From positions 372,001 through 436,000 of the forward strand of contig BLSF01000006.1 in NCBI GenBank assembly GCA_012862575.1: a DNA stretch of 64,000 nt. Direction: 5' to 3'. A program made the translations under genes and the position numbers. The stretch comes from Parietichytrium sp. I65-24A. Its lineage: Eukaryota > Sar > Bigyra > Thraustochytrida > Thraustochytriidae. This document shows positions 10,338-19,277 of the stretch, piece after piece. Position 1 is the first letter of the stretch, and each line of letters starts with the position of its first letter. The notes beneath the pieces were generated by a model, which made no database searches, was not told the origin of the DNA, and saw nothing but the letters and a program-made list of their open reading frames with translations.

Positions 10338-13300
10338 ATGCGGTCTTCTTTGATAAGCAACGAGAATGAGAAACGGTCGCCAGCGAACCGCTCCAGCGGA
10401 ATGCAGGCGAGAGTGAGCCATCGGAGGTCCTCGTATAGCACACGGAAGGAGAGCCTCCAGTTTGATAGGAAGAGCTTGAACGAGCGGTTCACGGTCGCGA
10501 ACACAGACAACCAGCATGCCACAGTCTCTGAGGCCGACAATAATCGAAACTCTGAGAAGCGGCGCACGGCAATCAAGCTGTACCTGGCAACCTCCACACT
10601 TGGGTACGCTCTGGATCTTTTAAACGCCTTTTGCTCAATCCTTTCGTTGATTGTGGTGATTTGCAGCATGTATGAGGTGCAAATCGGCATCTTGAACATC
10701 CTCGATATCTCCATATCGAGTTTTTTCCTCTTCGACTACTCTTTGCGATTATACCTCGCTGACAGTCGACTGCAGCAGGTGCTGTCCATGTATTCGATCG
10801 TCGACCTCGTCACGATTTTGCCAACTTTCATCTCCATCTTGCCCATCTCGCCGATCATTCTCACAGCCACGTCAACGGACGTGTACAGCATCTCTCCTGT
10901 CGAGTTTTTTGCGTCGGAATTGTGTTTTTCTTATATCAGGATTTTGCGTTTGATGCGTATTAGGCGAATGTTTTCGTACTTGGAGAGCGAAGAGCAAAGA
11001 GAAATCGGGATCACAATTTTAAGCATTGTTACAGCGCTTTTCTTCACTGCAGCAGTCTTGTATGGGTTGGAGAATTACTACAGAAGGATCATGATTGTGA
11101 GCACCCTGGCATATCACGATTACTTTTATTTCCTGGTGGCAACCCTCTCGACAGTAGGATACGGAGACGTCATCGTGGTTTCCTTCGCGGGAAAGCTCAT
11201 GGTCACCTTCGTGATATGTGGAGCATTATTTTACCTTCCAAAGTCGACGAATAGAATTTTGCGAAACCTGAACACGCGCTCCATCTACAGCACCAAGTCC
11301 TACTACCCGGCAAGTTCTGTGGGCCACGTAACGGTCACAGGGTATCTCGATGTTGTCACGGCTCGGGATTTTCTGAAGGAGATTTTCCACGCGGACCACG
11401 GCAACGCAAACCTTCATGTTGTTTTCCTCATCAATCGAAAGCCGCAGCGTGCGCTACTGGACCTCATTGAAAGCGCGCAATACCAGCCGTTTGTAACCTA
11501 CCTTCACGGAAGCGCTTTGAACAGTAAAGACCTCCGCCGCGCGGCGATGGCGTCTTCCAGCGCTTGCTTCATCCTTGCGAATAAATTTAGCTCTACGCCA
11601 GCCAAGTCAGATGCTGTGGCCATATTGAAAGCCCTTACGATTAAGCGTTATGTGCTACGGGAAACTGGCCACGATATTCTCGTCTGTGCACAATTTATTC
11701 GTCCGGAGAGTATTAACTTGTTCGAGATCAGTCGTTCGAGCCTTCCTTGCAATGTGGTCGATCAAGTTACAAGTGTTGAGCAAATCAAAATGGATATCAT
11801 CGCCAAAACATGCACCTGCCCCGGATTCAACACTGTAATTAGCAACTTGGTCCGGTCGCTGGACGACTTTGAGAATGACCTAGATGACGAAGATCTGGAA
11901 AGCACCGTAGCCAAAGCTGCCGAAAAATACGTCGTTGACAGTGAAAAGTCTTTGAAGACGAGCAAAACGTCAATTCACCCCGCATCGCTTGTGTCGAGCT
12001 TTGCAGCAGTCAAGCCGCAAGGGAAAAAAGATGCAAATTGGTTGGTGGAGTATAAGCGAGGAGCGGGCTATGAAATATACAGAACTAAGCTCTCCTCCGC
12101 GTTTGAAAACGTCCCCTTCGCAAGTCTCGTAGAGATTGGCTATCGCAGACTCGGCATCCTTATTTTTGCCATTGACATGCTCCCTCCGGATGGAACGCAT
12201 CCAAGGGTGGTGTTGAACCCAGGACGATTTCAGATTCCAAACCCAGATAATTACAGCGTGCATGCGTACGTAATTGCTAAGGATGAGTCTGAGGCAGATC
12301 TTCAACACCTCACGGCAGGTATCAAACAGTCGAAAGAAAGAGCCGCCATGCTTGAGGAGGTGCTGGCGACCAAAACTGCAGAAAGAGTTGACTCGGCGCA
12401 GAGTTTGAAGGAGCCGCGCAGGGTCTTTCAAATGAGCCAGCAAGGTAAATTTGAGTCTCTCGGGGGAGCGGCGCCAAAGAAGAATGTAAACAAACTCTGG
12501 CTTGCGTTGCGCGAAGATCTAAATGGAAGGGATTTCGAGACTGAGGAGATGGAGAACCTTCACACTTGCGAGAACCGCTATTCCCTCTCAGACGTCACCA
12601 TTCGAGAATCGCTTGCTGAGGAACTCCCAAGTGTGAGAGACCATATCATTGTCGTAGGTGTGCTTGACAACCTTTCTAGTTTTGTGAGGACGCTCAGAGC
12701 AAGGTATTTGAACGAGCTCATTCCCATTGTCATTCTCTGCAACGCTCCCCCAAGCTCGCATATCTGGCTGAAGCTAAATCGCTTCCCGCTTGTGTTTTAT
12801 GTGAAGGGTAGTCCGTGCGACGAAGCAGCGCTAATTCGAGCCGGAATCGAGTTTGCCAAGCATGCAGTTGTCGTTGCTCGGAACGAGAATGGAGCATCTT
12901 CGCTAACTCATGGTACTCTACGAGATGCAAATGGCATCCTTGCCAGGCACACTATACTCCGTCTGAACCCGAGTATCAATCTCGTCGTGGAAATTATAAA
13001 CAGCGACAACCTTCACATGCTTTCCGAGTACCACAAGCCACGAATTAATATCCCGACGTCAAACCAGGACACCTCATCGCTCGACGACATAGATGGCCTG
13101 CTGAGAGTTTTGGAACGGCAGAGGATCACCGAGGAGTCAGCGGAGTCCCATGCCTTGGCAACAGTAGCTGCGGGGTCCGTGTTCACGACATCTACTCTAG
13201 ACATCCTTTTGTGTCAGAGCTTCTTCAACCCGCACATCTTGTCGGTATTACAGATTTTAATTTCCGGCTCTGAAACAGCGGTTCTCTCTTCACAAAAGCA

Positions 13301-13928
13301 AGACCTTGAAGTTGAAGTTGGCGAGTTCGATGAGTCCAACTTGTACCAGGTCGAGATTCCCAAGGAATTGGTGGGCCGAACCTACGCGTCTCTTCTACGC
13401 TTCTTGGTTCTAAAAAACGATGCAGTTCCTTTCGGCTTGTATCGACAGTCTGACCACGACAAGACGTCCGCGGTGAAGGCGACAACCTATGTGAGCACGA
13501 ATCCTGCTCCGGGCACAATTTTGCGAGCGACGGACAAGGTTTTTGTGCTCTCGCAAACTCTTCCGGTTCATTCCGCGAGTGACAAGGTGGAGTTAATCCT
13601 CTCAGAACTGGAGGCAAAGATTGTGAAACAGCGTGAGGATGCAGAGAACAGTCTTCAGACTCTTTCCGCGACTCAAGCTCGAGCATACGAAGCGAGGTTA
13701 GATGCGGAACTTCATCGAGCTGAGGAGAATATTGCCAACTTGCGGAGAGAAAAGAGCAAGCTGAGTTGCGTCGCTCAAAATATCAAAATAGGATCAGAGA
13801 CGTTTCGCCCATCGATGTCCAGCAGGGTAATTACTCCTTCCAAGAGCCCTAAATTGTTGTCCACAGGATCGTCTTTGTTTAGTCTCATTGAGAGAGAAGC
13901 CAAAGAGGAGGTGGAGGAATGCCAGTGA
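10338..13928 (+). CDS. Slo/BK-like potassium channel with two RCK domains and coiled-coil tail
   Basis: The 1,196-residue protein has a voltage-sensor-like bundle with an Arg-rich S4 (RILRLMRIRRMF). A pore loop with filter TVGYGD is at 272-277. Two RCK domains start near 330 and 769. The block at 474-508 (IIAKTCTCPGFNTVISNLVR) matches the BK_channel family segment after RCK1. The block at about 947-978 (VFTTSTLDILLCQSFFNPHIL) matches the segment that follows the Ca2+ bowl in Slo1. The run of Asp that forms the Slo1 bowl is absent; only SSLDD is seen at that place. After RCK2 comes a charged coiled coil (about 1080-1142) ending in a Ser-rich, acidic tail. It should conduct K+ and be gated by voltage and/or a cytosolic ligand. 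The start is the first ATG; the frame's extension to an upstream TTG is ignored. Confidence 0.88.
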   Translation: MRSSLISNENEKRSPANRSSGMQARVSHRRSSYSTRKESLQFDRKSLNERFTVANTDNQHATVSEADNNRNSEKRRTAIKLYLATSTLGYALDLLNAFCSILSLIVVICSMYEVQIGILNILDISISSFFLFDYSLRLYLADSRLQQVLSMYSIVDLVTILPTFISILPISPIILTATSTDVYSISPVEFFASELCFSYIRILRLMRIRRMFSYLESEEQREIGITILSIVTALFFTAAVLYGLENYYRRIMIVSTLAYHDYFYFLVATLSTVGYGDVIVVSFAGKLMVTFVICGALFYLPKSTNRILRNLNTRSIYSTKSYYPASSVGHVTVTGYLDVVTARDFLKEIFHADHGNANLHVVFLINRKPQRALLDLIESAQYQPFVTYLHGSALNSKDLRRAAMASSSACFILANKFSSTPAKSDAVAILKALTIKRYVLRETGHDILVCAQFIRPESINLFEISRSSLPCNVVDQVTSVEQIKMDIIAKTCTCPGFNTVISNLVRSLDDFENDLDDEDLESTVAKAAEKYVVDSEKSLKTSKTSIHPASLVSSFAAVKPQGKKDANWLVEYKRGAGYEIYRTKLSSAFENVPFASLVEIGYRRLGILIFAIDMLPPDGTHPRVVLNPGRFQIPNPDNYSVHAYVIAKDESEADLQHLTAGIKQSKERAAMLEEVLATKTAERVDSAQSLKEPRRVFQMSQQGKFESLGGAAPKKNVNKLWLALREDLNGRDFETEEMENLHTCENRYSLSDVTIRESLAEELPSVRDHIIVVGVLDNLSSFVRTLRARYLNELIPIVILCNAPPSSHIWLKLNRFPLVFYVKGSPCDEAALIRAGIEFAKHAVVVARNENGASSLTHGTLRDANGILARHTILRLNPSINLVVEIINSDNLHMLSEYHKPRINIPTSNQDTSSLDDIDGLLRVLERQRITEESAESHALATVAAGSVFTTSTLDILLCQSFFNPHILSVLQILISGSETAVLSSQKQDLEVEVGEFDESNLYQVEIPKELVGRTYASLLRFLVLKNDAVPFGLYRQSDHDKTSAVKATTYVSTNPAPGTILRATDKVFVLSQTLPVHSASDKVELILSELEAKIVKQREDAENSLQTLSATQARAYEARLDAELHRAEENIANLRREKSKLSCVAQNIKIGSETFRPSMSSRVITPSKSPKLLSTGSSLFSLIEREAKEEVEECQ

Positions 13929-14199
13929 CCAACAAATGAATCGCCTTTAGCCCGATGCCCCTATATCATCAACAGAATTGTCCCCTTCTGCTCTACCTCT
14001 GCTCGCAATCATCTCAAGGAAAATGGGAGCCGCATGCCCGTGCGATTCGGAGTCCTAGCCTCGTCAAGACAATGACAAGTTTGGTTCTTTGAATTAAAAT
14101 GAGTCGCAATACTACTAATTTTGGGAAAGAAAAAAAGACGTGCAACTTTCTCGTTTCTACCGTTTCGCGACAGACCAGATTCAGGAGCACAAATAACTT

Positions 14200-15099
14200 T
14201 TACATAACAACGCAGGAACCACCTTTGGCAACCTCCTGCTCTCCGGTCTTGATCTCGCGCAAAAGACGCGTGTAGACGCGGTCATACTTGCCTCCATTTT
14301 TGGCGATGGGCATGAGCAAGAACTTGCGAACTGGAAACGGGATCTTTGCGGTGTTCTTCATCCACTCCATCTTCTCCTCGTCGCTTTTTAGCGGGCGGAC
14401 AATCCACCCAATGTCAATGGTCTTTTGATCCTTGAGGATAATTTTCTCAATTTGGAGGGACTCTTGCTTAGTAAAGTGTGCACGGAAGAGCGGGATGCCG
14501 ATGTCCTCCTCCTCTTTGAAATGCTCGCACATCTCCTGTTCGGCATGTGAAAAGAGAGGGCGAAGCGCACGGCAAGAGGCGAGTTGTGCCTCCTTGTCGC
14601 CGCCTTCCAAGCTAGCACAGAGTGCGTCGAGTTTCTCTTTGCAGTCGTCCAGCATCTTCAAGAGCCCTGGGTGGTCGGTGCTCATCTTGGGAGGCACGGT
14701 CACCTTTTTGTTCATCTGTGGGAAGAAAATGTTCTCCTCCGTGTCATGATGGTGATGCAGTGTGTTGTAAAACCGTTCATACCATGTCCTCAGATTAGCC
14801 GCCATCCACGGCTTTGTTGTCCCGGCCTCGATTTTTGTTTCGAGATCGGCCAGGCAGCTGCTAAAATCGCTCATGTCGAGCCTCAGCGCATTGTGGGCCA
14901 TCATCCAGCCGTCAGTCTGCACCGGAAAGTCCTTCCAGCATTCGAGCGGCTCCGGCGCCACGAACTCGCCTACTGGAGTTGCAGTTACTTCGGTGCCGCT
15001 GGCGCTGGCGTTCTCGCTCACAGCGCTGACGCCCTCCACCTTGGCGTCCACAGCGCCAACGTCCGCCAGCGCAATGTTGTCTCCCATGTCTGTCGCCAT
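14200..15099 (-). CDS. Hemerythrin-like (HHE) protein with C-terminal CaaX box
   Basis: The 299-residue protein carries a hemerythrin-like four-helix domain (about residues 65-215) of the kind that binds a di-iron centre. Candidate ligands are His69, the cluster HHHHDTEE at 116-123, His143 in DHPG, and two HxxxE pairs, His185/Glu189 and His193/Glu197. The last four residues are CVVM, a classic CaaX prenylation signal with Met, which favours farnesylation in known systems. The C-terminal region before it is basic, so a lipid-anchored, membrane-facing hemerythrin is suggested (inference). Family roles include oxygen or NO sensing and iron handling; I cannot choose. The N-terminal 50 residues are acidic and disordered. 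The start is the ATG at 15097-15099; the frame opens upstream only to a TTG after a TAG. Confidence 0.83.
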   Translation of the reverse strand: MATDMGDNIALADVGAVDAKVEGVSAVSENASASGTEVTATPVGEFVAPEPLECWKDFPVQTDGWMMAHNALRLDMSDFSSCLADLETKIEAGTTKPWMAANLRTWYERFYNTLHHHHDTEENIFFPQMNKKVTVPPKMSTDHPGLLKMLDDCKEKLDALCASLEGGDKEAQLASCRALRPLFSHAEQEMCEHFKEEEDIGIPLFRAHFTKQESLQIEKIILKDQKTIDIGWIVRPLKSDEEKMEWMKNTAKIPFPVRKFLLMPIAKNGGKYDRVYTRLLREIKTGEQEVAKGGSCVVM

Positions 15100-16610
15100 G
15101 CTTTCGAATTGCTTTTGCTCTTGTGCGTTTCGTGCGCTTTGACTTTGTGCGTTTTGAGACACGACGTTAGGGGTCTGTGGTCGGTTGCCCAAATGGAGTT
15201 TGACCGACTAAAGCATACGTCCACACGCTGCTAACACCTATCATACAGGAAAACTTTTCTCTCTTCTTCTTGATTGATTGATTGATTGATTTGAGCGAGT
15301 GAGTGAGCGCAAGTCGTCTCAAGAGAGTCTCGCTTGCAAGCTCACACAACAAGTCCGCATTGATTGACATGACATGACACTCTTTCTGTCTTCTGCAGAG
15401 CTATGGAGACTGACTGACTAACTCACTGACTCTGACTGACTGCGACTCAACAGTACGTTTCCAATGAACAGTGGTCTATGTTTCGATGCAAAATTGATGC
15501 ACAGTCAAATTCAAGAACGATCAACTCGTCTTGACCCTCACCTGCACGACCCGCACGCGTCGCTCAGTCAGCACTGTGGCACGGACTCTGGCCTACCGGT
15601 GCAGAACAAGCCAACTTGAGCTACTTGAACGCACTTGATGCACACTTGAACCGTGTGACGGTGGGTGAATCAATAAATCAATCACATCTATTATTATCAA
15701 TCATCAATCGATCATCCATCATCAGCAATAAAAAAAAAACACAACAATTCATTCAAGACTGGGTGATCGTATCGTAAACTTATCTCAAAACAGTGATGAT
15801 GAGTCTTCCGACTTCTCTCTCATGAGATACATGATGGTACATACATACACTCTTGAACCCTCCCTCCCTCCCTCTCTCCCTCCCTTCCATCTGCTTGTTC
15901 AGCTTAAGTTAACTTATGTTCAGAACAGCTCGAGACACTGGAGACAGTGAATGGGTTAGTAACCGTGACGTTACAGTAAAGTCGGTAAAGTAGCAATCGC
16001 ACGAATCGCGCTGCTGTTCAGCGTTGTTCAGCGCTCACACACTTGATTGAATGAAGAGATCGGGAACGTGTACAGACGACTAAGTGCTTCTTACCGGTAC
16101 TGATCCCCCTAGGATACAGTCACGGTCACGGTAGCAATCAGTGCTATGGAGACTATGGAGTAGCGTATATCTATGAAGTGAAGTACGCCTAACTAGTAGA
16201 TATATAGGATAGCAGAACTCTGGAGGGAAGCTGTGGGTTCTCCAGGCGAGAACCGACACTTTCTTCGTTGCCCTCCACCATCATTTAGTGTTTCGCGTAC
16301 CTCCTCCAATAAGACCTTGGATTGCGCATTCCCAAACCTTGGCTTGGGGTTGGTTATCCAATACTTTAGTGACGCATGATGCCGTCCATCCTCTCTATCC
16401 TCGACTCACCCGACTTGCCTGGGTCGAATCAGAATCAGTCGAATCAGTCGAATAGCAATAATAATCGCAATGAAAGGAAGGTATTAGAGTTCAGAATTCA
16501 CAGTCAGAAACCCTCTGGTTCTCATCTTTCTTTGGCATTGTCAAATTGAGAAAAGCTTACAATCACAATCTTAACAGAATGGAAATAGCGACAAAAGAAA
16601 GAAAGAATGA

Positions 16611-16635
16611 ATTGAATTGAATTGAATTGAATTGA
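16611..16635. repeat. (ATTGA)5 microsatellite
   Basis: Five perfect copies of a pentanucleotide, flanked by near-matching units. Confidence 0.9.
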
Positions 16636-17102
16636 ATAGATTTCATTTCATTCTTTTTTTTCACAAGGCGGCTGAGCTACCGCCGCTCCTCGCAAGTTAC
16701 AGACCTTTCAGGCCATTTCAATCGCATTTCAAACCTTTCAGGCCTTTCGCAGAGCTCGAAATCAGAGCGGTCGGCGCGAGTACGAGTACCAGAGCACCAG
16801 ACCCGAGTGCGCAGAGTGGAGGAACTTAGGTCGAGTGGGGCCAACTATGATGACACTAAGTGTTTGGTGAACGGGACTGCCATTACTGTCATGATACCTC
16901 AATCCACATGATGATCATGATGGACGGGATGGATACAGATGATCCTCACATCCTCATCCTCATCCTCATTCACCCCTCGCGCACTCACTCACAGCCCACG
17001 TACACTACGTAGACTGAGCCAACGCGAGTCAGTCGCAGTCGCAGAATCAGAGTCAGAGTCAGAGGCAGCTGGGAAGGCCGCCGCCGAGTCCCAAGCAGAA
17101 GA

Positions 17103-17126
17103 GTGACAGAGTGACAGAGTGACAGA
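17103..17126. repeat. (GTGACAGA)3 repeat in the RetSat leader
   Basis: Three tandem 8-base units followed by a GA run end about 10 bases before the ATG at 17144, so they are probably transcribed. Confidence 0.85.
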
Positions 17127-17143
17127 GTGAGAGAGAGAGAGCG

Positions 17144-19048
17144 ATGGGCGGTCTGTTGCCGCTGTGCGCGGTGGTCGCCGTCGTGGCCGTGCTTCACGCG
17201 GTGATCCCGGAGCAGGAGGGGCTCGACGTGGTGCGCGATCTGATCGGAGTGGTGTCGCTCTCGGCAGTGGTTCTGTTCGTTGCAGTGTTCGCAGTGGCGT
17301 TTTCGCCGCTGGCACTGCCGTTCAGGGAGCTGCCAAAGGGCAAGCCGCGCAGAGGCATCTTGAACGAGCGCTATTCAAAGAGCAAGGTGGCGCAGGGAGG
17401 CTACGATGTGGTGGTGATTGGAAGCGGTATGGGCGGGCTCACATGCGCGGCGAGCTTGTCCAGGTACGGCAAGAAGGTGCTCGTGCTGGAACAGCACGAG
17501 GTGGCCGGCGGTGGCACGCACACTTTTGTCATCGATGGAAAGACCGACTACGTGTTCGACTCGGGTCTGCACTACACGATCCCACAGAGCGGAGAGCTTA
17601 TTCAGCTCGCTTGTGGAACGCGCAACAAGCCCATCGAATTTGACAAGCTGGGCGAGGACGATGATTGCTTCGACAAGGTGGTCCTCGGCGACGTGAAGCA
17701 GGACGGCTTCCGTGTGAAACACGGCCAGGCACACCTGGATACTCTCAGGAAAATGTTCCCTGACGAGAAGGACCAGAAGGAGCTCGACGAGTTCCTGCGT
17801 ATTGCCAACAAGGTCAACAGCCTCATCCCTCTTTGGCTCATTTCCAAGGTGCTACCTTTCTGGTGCCGCGGAATCTACAAGGCGCTCTTCCTCAAGACGT
17901 TCAACTACTACTCCCGCCGAACTGGCGAGGACGTCACCAACGAGATCGTTTCGAACCCAAAGATGGCCGCAATTCTTCTCGGTTTGTGGATGGACACAGG
18001 CTGCCCTCCGTACGATGCCACCTTCATGATGACTGCTGCGCTCTCTGTCGGTTTCCCAAAAGAAGGCGGCGCGTACCCTACCGGAGGTTCCGAGCTGATG
18101 GCGACACGCCTGATCCAGGCCATCGAGGTTGCTGGCGGCCAGGTACTCATGCGAGCCCGCGTGGAACAGATTATGGTGAAGGACAAGACCGTGCAGGGTG
18201 TTCGTCTGGTTGATGGAACCGAAATCGCTGCCCCAACAGTTGTGTCTGCGTGCGGATACGGGAACACTTACTTGCGTCTACTCCCAGAAGATGTAGTTCC
18301 AGAAGGATACGTCACCAAAGATCCTGCGACCGGTGAGCGAGCTATGCCTCCAACGCTGCGCAACTCCAAAGGCTGGGTGATGGCCAATATCGGAATCAAG
18401 GCCAACCCAAAAGACGTCAACATCGGCTGCTCCAACGCCTGGGTCATGCCAACGCACGAGGAGAACAACTGGAACCTGTTTGATGGAGTCCGAGAGTATT
18501 TCGAGAACCCTCTTGGAGTCAAGCAAATCCCAATGATGATTACGTTTCCATCCGTCAAAGATCGAGCTTGCACCGCAGGAGACAAGGAGCGCCTCACTTG
18601 CCAGATTCTCGCATTGGCCGGCCAGGGTTGGTTCGACAAGTGGGAGTCTGAAAACGGCAAGCACCCAAAGGGTGGCGAGTACGAGCAACTCAAGAAGCAG
18701 TGGGAGGACAAACTTGTCGAGAGCCTCCTCCTCCGCCACCCCGCTCTCAAGGATAAGATTGATTTTGTTGACCTTTCGACTCCTCTCTCGATCAAGTATT
18801 ACCTGAACAAGTCTGGAGGCGGTGCCGTGGGCCTGGACCTGAACCCAGAGCGTTTCTGCGACAACCACACTGAGAAACTCTTGGATATGGAGACACCAAT
18901 CAAGGGGCTATGGCTTACTGGAGAAGACCCCCTTCTGTGTGGTCAACCGCTCGCGCAGCTTTCTGGAGTGCTCACCACTTGGAGGATCACTGGGCTTGGA
19001 GGAAGCTTTAGATTTTTATTTTGGATCTTTCGTCTGGCGTTGTCGTAA
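17144..19048 (+). CDS. RetSat/carotenoid isomerase-family FAD oxidoreductase
   Basis: The 634-residue protein is a member of the phytoene-desaturase-like flavoprotein superfamily closest to all-trans-retinol 13,14-reductase (RetSat). It has two hydrophobic N-terminal segments (about 1-20 and 33-57), suggesting ER membrane anchoring. An FAD-binding Rossmann motif GSGMGG is at 93-98, followed by the typical VLVLEQHEVAGG. Further family blocks are YVFDSGLHY, AYPTGGSELMATRLI and the C-terminal second dinucleotide segment LWLTGEDPLLCGQPL. RetSat saturates the 13-14 bond of retinol in vertebrates; in protists the substrate may be a carotenoid or another polyene, which cannot be read here. The C-terminus is hydrophobic. 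It is convergent with the giant HERC-like gene, with only 229 bases between the two stops. Confidence 0.87.
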   Translation: MGGLLPLCAVVAVVAVLHAVIPEQEGLDVVRDLIGVVSLSAVVLFVAVFAVAFSPLALPFRELPKGKPRRGILNERYSKSKVAQGGYDVVVIGSGMGGLTCAASLSRYGKKVLVLEQHEVAGGGTHTFVIDGKTDYVFDSGLHYTIPQSGELIQLACGTRNKPIEFDKLGEDDDCFDKVVLGDVKQDGFRVKHGQAHLDTLRKMFPDEKDQKELDEFLRIANKVNSLIPLWLISKVLPFWCRGIYKALFLKTFNYYSRRTGEDVTNEIVSNPKMAAILLGLWMDTGCPPYDATFMMTAALSVGFPKEGGAYPTGGSELMATRLIQAIEVAGGQVLMRARVEQIMVKDKTVQGVRLVDGTEIAAPTVVSACGYGNTYLRLLPEDVVPEGYVTKDPATGERAMPPTLRNSKGWVMANIGIKANPKDVNIGCSNAWVMPTHEENNWNLFDGVREYFENPLGVKQIPMMITFPSVKDRACTAGDKERLTCQILALAGQGWFDKWESENGKHPKGGEYEQLKKQWEDKLVESLLLRHPALKDKIDFVDLSTPLSIKYYLNKSGGGAVGLDLNPERFCDNHTEKLLDMETPIKGLWLTGEDPLLCGQPLAQLSGVLTTWRITGLGGSFRFLFWIFRLALS

Positions 19049-19277
19049 GTTTATCTGACATTCTCTTCATTCGTTCCAATGGCACCGTGTAATTGTGACC
19101 TAACCTGTAGATTAAACGCGCGCGTTTTCTTCAATCGCCCCTCGATTACCTGAATCTAGTGATCTTCTCGGTCTGTAGGTGTACAAAATGTTTGCTCTGA
19201 ACCACCGACCTTGACTCTCGTCGCAGTAATAAGCAAATAAATTTGAGATTTCATATTTCATTCGTGCTATATTTTCT

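Larger units (their letters stand above)
15100..17143. other. Divergent intergenic region, repeat-rich
   Basis: About 2 kb between the hemerythrin and RetSat genes, with no supported gene. It holds many short tandem repeats: (TGAT)n at about 15270-15291, GAGT and GACT repeats near 15295 and 15405-15440, CCCT runs at about 15858-15893, (ATTGA)5 at 16611-16635, TCATCC repeats near 16955-16972, and GTGACAGA repeats at 17103-17126 directly in the RetSat leader. Confidence 0.5.

Noticed and set aside
14584-15234. 216-codon plus-strand frame
   Set aside because: Antisense to the hemerythrin-like gene with no recognisable features.
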